Positions 25,720-34,887 of a stretch of DNA of 49,090 bases are shown piece after piece (the first letter of the stretch is position 1; every line of letters starts with the position of its first letter). The notes beneath the pieces are model-generated. The model searched no databases, had not been told where the DNA came from, and saw only the letters and a list, made by a program, of their open reading frames with translations. Both the position numbers and the translations under genes were made by a program. Origin of the DNA: Planococcus soli. GTDB taxonomy: Bacteria > Bacillota > Bacilli > Bacillales_A > Planococcaceae. The stretch lies in contig NZ_WXYN01000025.1 in the NCBI RefSeq assembly GCF_016881065.1, positions 1-49,090 on the forward strand, in the 5' to 3' direction.

Positions 25720-26427
25720 TTAGAATCCTGTAAATCCTCCTGTGAATTGGGAAAGGAACGCGATAATTTCTGTCATCATATCAAAATACAATAAAACACC
25801 CATCAGAATCATCAATGCGCCGCCAATTGACATGAAAAGCGCACTCTTTTTCTTTAGAAAGCTCATTTTCTCAATGAACAGGGACATCACAAGGAAGGGG
25901 ATCGCAAAGCCTAACACATAAAACAGCATATAGAGGAGTCCTCTATCCGGATCGGCTACGCCAAGTGCAATGACCCCTGCCAGAATCGGTCCCGTACAAG
26001 GAGTCCACCCTGCCGCAAATCCAATGCCGATCAAAACAGAACCGGCATATCCAGAGGGCCTTTTTTGAAAATGGACTTTTTTATCTGACAGCAAAAAATC
26101 AAACTTCAAAATTCCTGTAAGGACCAAACCGAAAAATACCATCAGAATCGCCCCTAATTGCCGTAAAAGCGCTTGGTTTTCCAAGAAGAACGACCCAATA
26201 AATGAAGTGGATAATCCTAATGCTAAAAAGATGATGGAAAAGCCGATTAAAAAGAGAATCGTGTGAATCAACGCATTACGCCGCATCACCCCTTTTCCGG
26301 TTTTCAAGTCATTCACCGAGACACCGGTAATGTATGAGAGAAAAGCTGGATACAGTGGGAGTGAACAAGGCGAGATAAATGATAAAAGTCCTGCGCCAAA
26401 CGCAAGAAGTAAACTGACTTCTGCCAC
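25720..26427 (-). CDS. ccdA: Electron-transfer membrane protein CcdA
   Basis: 235 aa with six predicted TM helices. It passes electrons from cytosolic thioredoxin to ResA. The two redox Cys lie in SPCSLPLYPAFLSY (TM1) and TPCTGPILAG (TM4), both with the characteristic prolines. It sits 28 bp upstream of resA. Duplicate ccdA genes are common in Bacillales; here the gene travels with its clients. Confidence 0.95.
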   Translation of the reverse strand: MAEVSLLLAFGAGLLSFISPCSLPLYPAFLSYITGVSVNDLKTGKGVMRRNALIHTILFLIGFSIIFLALGLSTSFIGSFFLENQALLRQLGAILMVFFGLVLTGILKFDFLLSDKKVHFQKRPSGYAGSVLIGIGFAAGWTPCTGPILAGVIALGVADPDRGLLYMLFYVLGFAIPFLVMSLFIEKMSFLKKKSALFMSIGGALMILMGVLLYFDMMTEIIAFLSQFTGGFTGF

Positions 26428-26531
26428 ATGGTCATCTCCTTATAAAAAATTACAGCATGAACCACTCATGCCTATTTATGATTTAGACGGGCTTCTTACG
26501 GAATCGATAGGTAACGATGAAAAATCGAAGG

Positions 26532-26972
26532 TCAATTCTTCTTGTTTCTAACCGCTAAGACCACCATCGCAACTGAAATCAAGATGAAGGCAATAAGCGC
26601 AAGAAAGGGAATTGTCGCAAACCCAAACCAGTTGATGTACTCAGAACTGCAAGGAACGCCACTGACACAGGGTTTAATCCCCCCGAAGCCAGGTACTTTC
26701 TGTTCCAGGTAATGGAGAATCGAAATGCTTCCTCCCAAAAGCGATAAAGGCAATACGTATATAAATACCTTTGCATCGTTCCGGAATGTGGCGATTCCTA
26801 AAATCAAGACCAGTGGATACATCGCGATCCGCTGATACCAACAAAGTTCACAAGGAATGAATCCTTTGATTTCACTGAAATACAGACTGCCAAGTGTCGC
26901 AATCAATGCCACAAACCAGGCACCGTATAACAAAATCGCATTTTGACTGGATTGTGTTCTTTCTTTCTCCAT
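26532..26972 (-). CDS. bdbC: BdbC-type disulfide oxidoreductase (DsbB family)
   Basis: 146-aa quinone-linked membrane oxidoreductase with four TM helices that re-oxidises BdbD. CxxC in CELCWYQR and a second Cys pair in KPCVSGVPCSSEY are present. It overlaps bdbD by one base. About 100 bp separates it from ccdA. Confidence 0.93.
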   Translation of the reverse strand: MEKERTQSSQNAILLYGAWFVALIATLGSLYFSEIKGFIPCELCWYQRIAMYPLVLILGIATFRNDAKVFIYVLPLSLLGGSISILHYLEQKVPGFGGIKPCVSGVPCSSEYINWFGFATIPFLALIAFILISVAMVVLAVRNKKN

Positions 26973-27658
26973 TACTCCTCACCCGTCAATTCTTGCTCAA
27001 TCAGCTCTTTAATCGCTTCATAGTCAAACGGATCTTCCAATGTCTGCCCATTGATAACAATCGTCGGTGTTTGGGCAACTCCAGCTTCTTCCACTAACGC
27101 CGTGTCAATTTCCACAGCGTCCATTGTGGCTTGCTGTTCCATATCTTCTTTCAATTTCGTTTGATCGATTGATGGATAAGCTGCTGCCACTTCCAGAACT
27201 TTTTCAGGAGTGATCCAAGCTCCGTCATGATTTACTTCTGGTTGTGCGTCAAATAGGGCTTTGTGGAAATCCCAATATACATCCGGGCTTTGCTGATACA
27301 CGGATTCTGCCGCTAGAGAAGCCAACGTCGATTCCTCTCCATGGAAAAGAACGTTGATATAGGAAAACTTCACCTCTCCTGTGTCCACATAATCCTGAAC
27401 GAGTTGCGGATAAACCGTTTCTCCCCACGCTTTACAAGAAGGACATTTGAAGTCTCCAAATTCGACGACTGTAACTGGAGCTTCTTCTTCACCTAAAATC
27501 GGCTGTCCGCTGAGATCGATTTGCGCCGTTTCCACTGCCGGCGCTTCCTGTTGATTCGTTAAAACCACAATCGCGGCCAAAATCACAACTGCTAAAGATG
27601 TTAAGAGAACCGCAAACTTTAAACCGGATGGCTTAGCTTTTTTCTGATTGTTATTCAT
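26972..27658 (-). CDS. bdbD: BdbD-type DsbA-fold disulfide catalyst
   Basis: 228-aa membrane-anchored thioredoxin-fold protein. TM about 13-33; redox motif FGDFKCPSCKAWGE; the DsbA insert; cis-Pro loop AQTPTIVINGQ. It introduces disulfides into extracytoplasmic proteins and is re-oxidised by the overlapping bdbC product. It stands between the copCD pair and the cytochrome-maturation genes. Confidence 0.93.
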   Translation of the reverse strand: MNNNQKKAKPSGLKFAVLLTSLAVVILAAIVVLTNQQEAPAVETAQIDLSGQPILGEEEAPVTVVEFGDFKCPSCKAWGETVYPQLVQDYVDTGEVKFSYINVLFHGEESTLASLAAESVYQQSPDVYWDFHKALFDAQPEVNHDGAWITPEKVLEVAAAYPSIDQTKLKEDMEQQATMDAVEIDTALVEEAGVAQTPTIVINGQTLEDPFDYEAIKELIEQELTGEE

Positions 27659-27687
27659 AATCTTCCTCTTTTCTGTATAGGTTTTTT

Positions 27688-28782
27688 TTACGAGATATTC
27701 AACATCAATCCTATATACAATGCCAACACACTAAATAGGCTCATTAATAAGGAAACGAATGAAGGTGCTTTCTGCTTAAAGCAGTAGAGAACAAGAAAAC
27801 CAAAAATGACAGCTACCCCAAAGAACAACGAGCCCAGAAGAGTGAAATCAACTTGCAAGTGCATCGCCGGATCAATCTGCCCTGAATAAAAGTAACGGAA
27901 AAGATCGGAGGCACCACTCCCCTTCAAGTAGGCTTCAATGGAATGAGGAGGCTCTTGCTGCCCCAATACGGCAGTTGCTGCGAAAACCAACAGCAAGACG
28001 ACGCTTTCTGCCTTTGACCAAGGAATTGGATTCATCCCTTCTCCACGCTGGAGTTTTCTTCTCATCCAGACCCCATTAATCCAAGCGAACAACAAAACAG
28101 GGAGTACCAGTAAATGCTTCACCAAGATGGCTTGACCGTAGGGCATCATCCAAGCATCTTGGTACTCCGTTACATCCACCGCCAATGTCATGATAAAAAT
28201 TCCTGAACCGATGACAATCGCCAAACAACTGAGGGCTACCGGTGTATACCATTTTAAAAAGGACAGCCAGTTTTGTGTAGTGGTCGAAAACCAACTCACC
28301 ACCAACAACAAGCCTACCCAAACCGTGACAGCTGTAAAATGCAGCGTATGAACAACAAAGCCACTCCAGTCGGTCAGGGAAGCTGCATGGCTTGCCCACC
28401 CCACCGCCAAAAGCAGAATAAAGGAAAAAACAAGCGCAATGCCTATAAATACTTTTCTTTTAAAGACTGGAACAAGCGACACAAAAAGGTAGAAAAACAC
28501 CGAAATAAAAACAGTTACGGTCCAGGCTTGCCCAACTTCGAATTCTCCTATGACATTTTGAGTTGTTAATAAAAGACCGATATCTTCATAGAGAAACAAA
28601 ATTAACCGAATGACCGGTGCCGCAGACAAGAAGGCGATTCCCAGAATCGCCACTTGCAACACACGTTTGCTGATTTTCAAGTGGGGCTTTAGATGGGATG
28701 GAACCAGTTGGATCACCAATGATCCGATCAGCAGGGAAAAACACAGGTACAACAGAGTCTCTGTTACATAAATCCAAATCAT
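27688..28782 (-). CDS. copD: CopD-domain copper transport membrane protein
   Basis: 364-aa protein with about nine TM helices. Conserved CopD features include WASHAASLTDWSGFVVHTLHFTAVTVWVG-like His/Trp placement and YGQAILVKHLLVLPVLLFAW. It corresponds to the C-terminal two-thirds of B. subtilis YcnJ, in which CopC and CopD domains are fused; here they are separate, with the copC stop TAA directly followed by ATG. It is thought to move copper inward with CopC. Confidence 0.88.
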   Translation of the reverse strand: MIWIYVTETLLYLCFSLLIGSLVIQLVPSHLKPHLKISKRVLQVAILGIAFLSAAPVIRLILFLYEDIGLLLTTQNVIGEFEVGQAWTVTVFISVFFYLFVSLVPVFKRKVFIGIALVFSFILLLAVGWASHAASLTDWSGFVVHTLHFTAVTVWVGLLLVVSWFSTTTQNWLSFLKWYTPVALSCLAIVIGSGIFIMTLAVDVTEYQDAWMMPYGQAILVKHLLVLPVLLFAWINGVWMRRKLQRGEGMNPIPWSKAESVVLLLVFAATAVLGQQEPPHSIEAYLKGSGASDLFRYFYSGQIDPAMHLQVDFTLLGSLFFGVAVIFGFLVLYCFKQKAPSFVSLLMSLFSVLALYIGLMLNIS

Positions 28783-29346
28783 TTAACTGCCCCTTCTATT
28801 CGATACCCACATCAACGTGCCGACAGCAATCACTGCCAGTACCATCAAGACAATCACCATCACATAAGGCGCGTTTGTCGCTTCTTGTGAAGCCGCTAGA
28901 TTTTCATTTTGAGACTCTTCCGTTCCACCTTGATCTGCTGATTCGTCCTCAGTGGTGGGTACTGCTTCTTCTGTTGTCTCCGATGAACTTGAGTCGTCAC
29001 TGATTTCCAGGGTAAAGGCATAAGTTCCTTCAATGGGATGGCCATCAGCCCCGATGATTTTCCAGTTGACCGTGTAGGTTCCATTTGCTATTGCCGCCCC
29101 TAACGTCCCCGTCATGGACTGTTCCCCCATTTCAACACTTATTGGAACTTCCTGTCCACTTCCATCTTCTACCGTAAAAGAACTTCCTTGTTCCAAGTCG
29201 GTATTGAATTCCAATACCATTTCTTGCAATTCCTCGGTGACTACATCTCCCTCTGCAGGGTTAGCACTTTCCAATGTGGTGTGCGCAAAGACGGCTGGTG
29301 ATGATAGTAATAAGAAAAATAAGAAGAATAAGGCCGTTTTTTTCAC
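28783..29346 (-). CDS. copC: CopC-domain copper-binding membrane-anchored protein
   Basis: 187 aa. Signal peptide ending in VFA; mature N-terminal His (HTTLESANPAEG) followed by the CopC beta-sandwich with DGHPIEGTYAF. The first-residue His and the His of DGHP are the family's Cu(II) ligands. Then a Ser/Glu-rich stalk, a C-terminal TM (about 160-180) and a basic tail anchor it outside the membrane. GTG start 29346 with AAAGAGGTG upstream. First gene of the long minus-strand array. Confidence 0.9.
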   Translation of the reverse strand: MKKTALFFLFFLLLSSPAVFAHTTLESANPAEGDVVTEELQEMVLEFNTDLEQGSSFTVEDGSGQEVPISVEMGEQSMTGTLGAAIANGTYTVNWKIIGADGHPIEGTYAFTLEISDDSSSSETTEEAVPTTEDESADQGGTEESQNENLAASQEATNAPYVMVIVLMVLAVIAVGTLMWVSNRRGS

Positions 29347-29447
29347 GATGCTTCACCTCTTTACTCATAATTTTTTCTTGTAAAACTGGTTCTTTTCCAG
29401 CACTTCTTCTTTTTATTCCCCATTCATTTTAACAGGCGAACAACAAC

Positions 29448-29467
29448 ATTTAAACAATCGTTTGAAT
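29448..29467. promoter_or_regulatory. CadC-like dyad 1
   Basis: ATTTAAAC AATC GTTTGAAT: 7 of 8 arm positions pair. It lies just upstream of the cadC -35 and on the copC side of the divergent region, so it could affect both directions. Confidence 0.55.
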
Positions 29468-29473
29468 ATAAGA

Positions 29474-29502
29474 TTGACAAAGTTCCGAATTTTTCCTACA
29501 CT
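29474..29502 (+). promoter_or_regulatory. cadC-cadA promoter
   Basis: TTGACA (29474-29479), 17 bp, TACACT (29497-29502). A CadC-type dyad covers the expected start site. Confidence 0.75.
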
Positions 29503-29508
29503 AAACAT

Positions 29509-29528
29509 AATCAAACAACCATTTGAAT
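29509..29528 (+). promoter_or_regulatory. CadC-like dyad 2 (operator)
   Basis: AATCAAAC AACC ATTTGAAT, similar in form to the TCAAAT...ATTTGA operator of plasmid pI258 CadC. It lies just downstream of the -10, suited to block initiation. Confidence 0.65.
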
Positions 29529-29539
29529 GAGGTGAGAGC

Positions 29540-29929
29540 ATGGAAGAATTAAAAATCAAAGTTAAAACTGGAACAAAACAAGAAACCTGCCAAACTTTCT
29601 GCTATGACGAAGAAGTAATTGAGCGAATTCAGCCAAAACTCGTTGGGATTAGTGGAGTGGAATTGATTTTCAAAGCACTTTCGGATGCAACGCGCTTAAA
29701 GATCACTTATGCGTTGACGCTGGAAAAAGAACTATGTGTCTGTGATGTAGCCAATATTCTTGAGACCACAACGGCTACTGCCTCTCACCATCTTCGTTAT
29801 TTACGGAATATGGGCTTAGCAAAATATGAAAAAAGAGGAAAATTGGTCTTTTATTCACTGACAGACGATCACGTAAAACAATTGGTACGCATTGCATTTG
29901 AGCATGCCGAGGAGGATCGATACAAATGA
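29540..29929 (+). CDS. cadC: ArsR/SmtB-family repressor CadC
   Basis: 129-aa winged-helix repressor that leaves DNA on binding Cd(II)/Pb(II)/Zn(II). Metal-site cysteines are present: Cys17 and Cys21 in the N-terminal arm (TCQTFC) and Cys66/Cys68 in ELCVCD, the alpha3N arrangement. The recognition helix is [27 protein letters not shown] precedes ATG 29540. It overlaps cadA by 4 bp. Confidence 0.95.
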   Translation: MEELKIKVKTGTKQETCQTFCYDEEVIERIQPKLVGISGVELIFKALSDATRLKITYALTLEKELCVCDVANILETTTATASHHLRYLRNMGLAKYEKRGKLVFYSLTDDHVKQLVRIAFEHAEEDRYK

Positions 29930-32034
29930 GCCAGGAGACGAATATTTATCAACTGCGCAATCTGTCCTGCACCAATTGTGCGGCAAAATTTGAAAAAAAC
30001 ATCCGGGACATCCCTTCTGTTGAAGATGTCCAGTTGAATTTCGGCGCTTCAAAAATCACCGTTGCCGGCGAAGCATCCATTGAACAGCTCGAAAAAGCCG
30101 GAGCATTTGATGGCATTAAGGTTTATCCGGCGAAACAACGGGTTTTCGAACCAAAAGAGCCTTTTTGGAAGAAACGAGAAAATCAAACGACCTTGCTTTC
30201 CTTATTTTTCGTGATTCTCGGATATACATCCACTGTTCTATTAGGGGAAGAGCATATAGCATCTATTGTCCTCTTTGCAACCGCGATCCTTGTTGGTGGA
30301 TTTAGTCTGTTTAAAGAAGGTTTTGGCAACCTGGTCAAATTAGAATTTGATATGACTACGTTAATGACCATTGCCGTTATTGGGGCTGCTCTTATCGGGG
30401 AATGGGGAGAAGGTGCGGTTGTCGTCTTTCTCTTTGCGATTAGTGAGGCATTGGAAACCTACTCGATGGACAAAGCAAGAAATTCAATTCGCTCCTTAAT
30501 GGACATTGCCCCGAATACAGCAACTATCAGACGCGGAACAAAAGAATTTGAAATCGATGTGTATGATATTCAAATCGATGACATTATGATCATCAAACCG
30601 GGGCAGAAACTGGCGATGGATGGAGAAGTCATAAAAGGCGACTCATCCATAAACCAGGCAGCGATTACCGGCGAATCTGTTCCAACGCATAAATCCTTAG
30701 GCGATGAAGTATTTGCCGGAACCCTTAATGAAGAAGGCTCTTTGGAAGTGCGAGTGACGAAAAAAGCTGAAGACACCACCATTGCAAAAATTATTCATTT
30801 GGTGGAAGAAGCTCAAGCAGAACGTGCCCCTTCCCAGCAATTCGTTGATAAGTTCGCCAAGTACTATACACCAGCCATCTTGTTGATTTCTTTGTTGGTT
30901 GCGGTACTCCCTCCGCTGTTTTTCGGTGGCGAGTGGAATGAATGGATTTACCGCGCCCTTGCCGTTTTGGTTGTCGGTTGCCCTTGTGCTCTGGTGATTT
31001 CTACACCAGTCGCAATTGTCACAGCCATCGGAAACGCCGCAAGAAATGGTGTCTTGATTAAAGGCGGCATTCATTTAGAAGAAACTGGTCGCCTGAAAGT
31101 CATTGCATTCGATAAAACGGGAACCTTAACCCATGGGACACCGGAAGTAACAAACATTGCTTCCTTCTCCACTATGAGTTCAAAAGAAATTGTGCAGACA
31201 GCTGCATCTATCGAAAAATTATCTCAACACCCTTTAGCTTCGGCTATCTTGCGCAACGCAGATAAGTCAGCGATCGATTTAATCGAAGTGACTGACTTTC
31301 AATCGATTACCGGAAAAGGCGCAAAAGCCGATATTGACGGACAAACCTTCTATATTGGCAGCCCGAACTTATTCACGGATCTATTGGAAACGTCAGGAGA
31401 CATTAAAAAAGAGATTACAGCTCTTCAAGCTGTTGGCAAAACAGTGATGCTGCTAGGCTCAGACAACGAAATCAAAGGTTATATTGCCGTAGCTGATCAA
31501 GTCAGATCAAGCAGTTCGACAATTATCCAAAAACTTTATGATTTGGGCATCGAGAAAACCGTTATGTTGACCGGCGATAACCAGTTAACTGCAGAAGGCA
31601 TCGGAAACCAGCTGAATATGTCAGAAGTTAAGTCAGAATTGATGCCCGAAGATAAATTAAATACAATCAAAGCGCTTCGAGAGCAATTTGGCAAAGTAGC
31701 CATGGTTGGGGATGGTGTCAATGATGCTCCTGCGCTGGCAAGTTCCACGGTAGGAATTGCAATGGGCGGTGCTGGCACTGATACAGCGCTGGAAACAGCC
31801 GACATCGCATTAATGGCAGATGACTTGGACAAGTTGCCTTACACCATCGGACTCAGCCGAAAAACATTGACCATCATTTATCAGAATGTGGCTTTTGCAT
31901 TGGGATTGAAGCTAGTGGCGTTGCTCTTGATCATCCCAGGCTGGCTCACACTCTGGATGGCTATCTTCGCAGATATGGGCGCCACGTTAATTGTCGTCTT
32001 GAACTCCCTTCGATTGATGAAGAGCAAATATTAA
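29926..32034 (+). CDS. cadA: Cd/Zn/Pb-exporting P1B-2 ATPase CadA
   Basis: 702-aa heavy-metal pump. One N-terminal HMA domain with [10 protein letters not shown]; actuator TGES (ITGESVP); intramembrane CPC ([11 protein letters not shown]); [26 protein letters not shown]-terminal membrane Asp ([17 protein letters not shown]), the P1B-2 hallmark. Translationally coupled to cadC by an ATGA overlap. There is a strong terminator about 170 bp downstream. Confidence 0.95.
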   Translation: MSQETNIYQLRNLSCTNCAAKFEKNIRDIPSVEDVQLNFGASKITVAGEASIEQLEKAGAFDGIKVYPAKQRVFEPKEPFWKKRENQTTLLSLFFVILGYTSTVLLGEEHIASIVLFATAILVGGFSLFKEGFGNLVKLEFDMTTLMTIAVIGAALIGEWGEGAVVVFLFAISEALETYSMDKARNSIRSLMDIAPNTATIRRGTKEFEIDVYDIQIDDIMIIKPGQKLAMDGEVIKGDSSINQAAITGESVPTHKSLGDEVFAGTLNEEGSLEVRVTKKAEDTTIAKIIHLVEEAQAERAPSQQFVDKFAKYYTPAILLISLLVAVLPPLFFGGEWNEWIYRALAVLVVGCPCALVISTPVAIVTAIGNAARNGVLIKGGIHLEETGRLKVIAFDKTGTLTHGTPEVTNIASFSTMSSKEIVQTAASIEKLSQHPLASAILRNADKSAIDLIEVTDFQSITGKGAKADIDGQTFYIGSPNLFTDLLETSGDIKKEITALQAVGKTVMLLGSDNEIKGYIAVADQVRSSSSTIIQKLYDLGIEKTVMLTGDNQLTAEGIGNQLNMSEVKSELMPEDKLNTIKALREQFGKVAMVGDGVNDAPALASSTVGIAMGGAGTDTALETADIALMADDLDKLPYTIGLSRKTLTIIYQNVAFALGLKLVALLLIIPGWLTLWMAIFADMGATLIVVLNSLRLMKSKY

Positions 32035-32204
32035 CTTCGTCAGGAGAAACTCATAAGCAGCCGTGATAAAGACAAAGGTACTGCGAATGACAGCCGAAAA
32101 ATTCAGCCAACCATCTTTTTATCATCAACTCATCAAGATGATAAATCAATAAAAATTAGAAGATAAAGATTGAATTGCAACAAAACAGAAAGACAACCGA
32201 ATAT

Positions 32205-32265
32205 ATAAACGGAACCCCGAATAATGGCCTTTTTTAAGAAAGGATCTATTCGGGGTTCCGTTTAT
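32205..32265. terminator. Strong bidirectional terminator between cadA and the Sco gene
   Basis: Perfect 19-bp stem ATAAACGGAACCCCGAATA/TATTCGGGGTTCCGTTTAT with a 23-nt loop. It serves the two converging units. Confidence 0.85.
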
Positions 32266-32276
32266 GTGACCATTTT

Positions 32277-32837
32277 TCATTCTTCAATCAATTTTTCAAG
32301 ATCTTTCCGTATTTCATCCACTGGTACATTACTGAATCCATCATAATTGTTGACTACTCTGCCTTCTCGGTCAACCAGATAAAAAGAAGTCCCATGAATA
32401 ACTTGATTGCTGCTCGGATCTTTTTTGACAAACGACTTGAAATTATCACTTGCAAATTCCGCTATCTGTTCCTGCGAATAGCCTGTAAGTAAGTGCCATT
32501 TTGATTCATCTGGGACAGAAAATTGGGTCAAGTATTCCTGCATCTTTTTAGAAGTATCTACTGTTGGATCTACGCTAAATGCAATAATTTTGTATTCTTC
32601 CATGCCATTTTTCTTCAATTCTTCTTGAATCTCTGTCAAATTAAACATCATTGGTGGACAAACCGTTTCACAACTTGTAAAAGCAAACGTCGCTAGCCAC
32701 GGCGTTCCATTTAAACTTTCCAACGATACTTGTTCTTCTCGGTGATCTGTATAGGAAAAATTCTCAATTGCAGAATTACCGCATGCGGAAAGCAATAAAA
32801 CCGCAATTAGCAAGGTGGTCAGAGAAAAAAACCTCAT
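32277..32837 (-). CDS. Sco1/SenC-like copper-binding lipoprotein
   Basis: 186-aa lipoprotein (lipobox LLSAC) with a thioredoxin fold. The Cu-binding CxxxCP (SCETVCPPM) and the distal His (VIHGTSFYLVD) are both present, so copper insertion into cytochrome oxidase CuA or a thiol-redox role is possible. It corresponds to B. subtilis YpmQ. It lies close to the copper and cytochrome-maturation genes but is transcribed alone. Confidence 0.9.
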   Translation of the reverse strand: MRFFSLTTLLIAVLLLSACGNSAIENFSYTDHREEQVSLESLNGTPWLATFAFTSCETVCPPMMFNLTEIQEELKKNGMEEYKIIAFSVDPTVDTSKKMQEYLTQFSVPDESKWHLLTGYSQEQIAEFASDNFKSFVKKDPSSNQVIHGTSFYLVDREGRVVNNYDGFSNVPVDEIRKDLEKLIEE

Positions 32838-33027
32838 GTCGTTGCTCCCATCCTTTCTTCTCGCTTTATCATATCGAAATTATAATTTAACTACAATAAA
32901 CATTCACGTTAATGATGTGATGAGTTTTTAACATTGAGTGTCTTTCGTATACTCACCCCTAACTTCATTTCAATTCAGAAATTGGTCCTTTATTTTAAAA
33001 AAGAAAATCAAAAAAGGAGTCGCATAA

Positions 33028-33063
33028 AAACCAGCCAACATCTAAAGAGATGTCGGCTGGTTT
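33028..33063 (-). terminator. Terminator after M23 copy 2
   Basis: 16-bp stem AAACCAGCCAACATCT/AGATGTCGGCTGGTTT with one mismatch, a 4-nt loop and downstream T-rich sequence on the minus strand. Confidence 0.85.
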
Positions 33064-33065
33064 CG

Positions 33066-34505
33066 TTAAGATCCAATATAATTTCGTGGATCGACTGCAT
33101 TGGAACTTGAACCGTTCCAGATGCCGATATGTGTTTCGAAATGGAGATGGGGTCCGGTCGAACGTCCCGTATTCCCCATGCCACCAATTCGTTGTCCCTG
33201 AGATACTGCTTGACCAACAGAAACGTCAATTGAGTTCAAATGACCGTATACGGTCGTCATCGTTTGCCCATTGACTGAATGCGTAATGACAACCGCATTT
33301 CCTAATCCGCCCATCGTACCAGCACTCGAAACGTAGCCGCTGGCTGCTGCCATTACCTGTGTACCTGGAACATTGGCAATGTCCATGCCTGCGGTAAATT
33401 CAGGTCCATCTCCAATATCACGCCATCCAAAATTAGAGGTGTTTCTGCCTGCTGCCGGTCGGATAAACGGAGAACCGGAAGCTGCTGCAGGAGCTTCGTT
33501 TTCAATGGCTGGTGCTGGTGCACTCGCTTCTACAGATTTTTCCACGCTCGGTGTTTTCACAGCTGCTGATTTTGTGTTGCTCTCCGCCGCAGCTTGTCGT
33601 TCTTCTTCCGCTTGTCTCGCGGCAGCTGCTTCTTCCGTAGCTTGTTGTTCAGCCGCCGCCCGTTCCGCTGCAGCTTGTCGTTCTGCTGCCAACTTGCGTT
33701 GACGTTCTTCTTCTGCTTTTCTGGCCACTTCTGCAAGACGCTTCTGTTCATTTACAATTTGTGTTTCCAGTTCCGCACTGATGTCCAGAGCTTCGGCACG
33801 CTGACCCTCTAAATTGGATTTTTCACTTGCTAAACGTTCTTGTTCAGCTTGTAATTCTCTCCCAAGACCTGCTTGTTCCGCTTTCTGCCCATCAAGTGAA
33901 GATTTAAGGGTTTCTAATTCTGCGCGACGTTCTTCTTGCTCAGCAAGTTTTGTTTCAACTTGTGCTTTTTGCTCAGCTAACAATTCTTTGTCTGTCGCCT
34001 GTTCACGCATAATGTCACGGTCCGCTTCGATTAACGTGTTCACGGCTGAAAATCGATCGATGAAATCAACAAAACTGTTTGCGCCCAGTAATACATCTAT
34101 GTAATCCACAGAGCCTCCACTTAATTGGATAGCACGTGCCCGTTCTTGCAGTAATTCCGTACGTTCAGCAATTTTTTGCTCAAGTTCAACAATTGAAGCT
34201 TTTAATTCTTCAATTTCCTCTTTTGTTTGTGCAATAGTGCCTTCAACGCCAGCAATTTGTGCTCCAGTTTCTTGAATTTTAGCATCAAGTGTCTGAATTT
34301 GTGCCATGATTTCTTCCAATGTGGACTTATTTTCAGATATTTCATTCGACTTTTCGTTAATTCCAGAGTTCAGCTCGCCTTGCCTCTGTTCAACTTCTTG
34401 CTTCTTTTGTTCTAGTTCACCTAGTGTATCAGCACTCGCTGTTGGTATTAGCAACGATAAAGCCAACACAGAAGTCAAACTAGTCAACAACCATTTCGAT
34501 ATCAT
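33066..34505 (-). CDS. Coiled-coil M23-like protein, copy 2, with altered zinc site
   Basis: 479-aa exported paralogue of 13696-15141, aligned over its whole length: signal peptide (about 1-25), coiled coil with the same ERARAIQ.SGGSVDYIDVLLGANSF stretch, Ala/Glu/Gln-rich linker, M23 domain. The first zinc ligand is lost: HLGYD of copy 1 is TAGMD here (Thr371), while Asp375, His453/His455 and YGHL remain. The domain may thus be inactive and act as an amidase activator, as degenerate LytM proteins of the EnvC type do. SD AAGGGG precedes ATG 34505. Confidence 0.85.
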   Translation of the reverse strand: MISKWLLTSLTSVLALSLLIPTASADTLGELEQKKQEVEQRQGELNSGINEKSNEISENKSTLEEIMAQIQTLDAKIQETGAQIAGVEGTIAQTKEEIEELKASIVELEQKIAERTELLQERARAIQLSGGSVDYIDVLLGANSFVDFIDRFSAVNTLIEADRDIMREQATDKELLAEQKAQVETKLAEQEERRAELETLKSSLDGQKAEQAGLGRELQAEQERLASEKSNLEGQRAEALDISAELETQIVNEQKRLAEVARKAEEERQRKLAAERQAAAERAAAEQQATEEAAAARQAEEERQAAAESNTKSAAVKTPSVEKSVEASAPAPAIENEAPAAASGSPFIRPAAGRNTSNFGWRDIGDGPEFTAGMDIANVPGTQVMAAASGYVSSAGTMGGLGNAVVITHSVNGQTMTTVYGHLNSIDVSVGQAVSQGQRIGGMGNTGRSTGPHLHFETHIGIWNGSSSNAVDPRNYIGS

Positions 34506-34887
34506 GTTTCGTTTCCCCTTTCAATTCCCCATTCATTTCTCTCTATATCGTTCTATTTAGAAAAAATTAAAATATGCGTATATATCCGTTAAAGTCATTT
34601 GGGAAGTAGCTATCAGTTAACTTCATGAGTTTAAAAACTCAGTTTAGTCTAAGTATTTTTAGTTCCCTTTAAATTCCGGCTCTGTTATTGTAACACCCAA
34701 TACGCTTTGCTTTGTTACAGTCACATTTCATTTTGGTTTAAAATAATAACAATTTAACATTTTTACTTGAAAATATTAGGGATAGAAAAATCCAACTCAT
34801 AAATATAAGTCGGATTGCTTACTTGTATGCTTATTTACTATCATTACTCTTATAACAAAATTTGGGCGTTGACATGTGAAATTCGTT
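34506..34887. other. Intergenic region between M23 copy 2 and the amylase-like gene
   Basis: Holds the M23 promoter region and the amylase terminator at 34785-34815. No coding frame seen. Confidence 0.4.
34785..34815 (-). terminator. Terminator downstream of the amylase-like gene
   Basis: 8-bp stem ATCCGACT/AGTTGGAT (one G-T pair) followed on the minus strand by TTTTTCT, about 75 nt after the stop codon. Confidence 0.5.

Noticed and set aside
32087-32152. A 21-codon plus-strand frame (MTAEKFSQPSFYHQLIKMIN...) after cadA
   Set aside because: No ribosome-binding site, low complexity of context, and no similarity I recognise; kept as intergenic.
33373-34104. Several long plus-strand frames opposite M23 copy 2 rich in Ala, Ser and Cys
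   Set aside because: They are mirror frames of the Ala/Glu/Gln-rich coiled-coil and linker codons.
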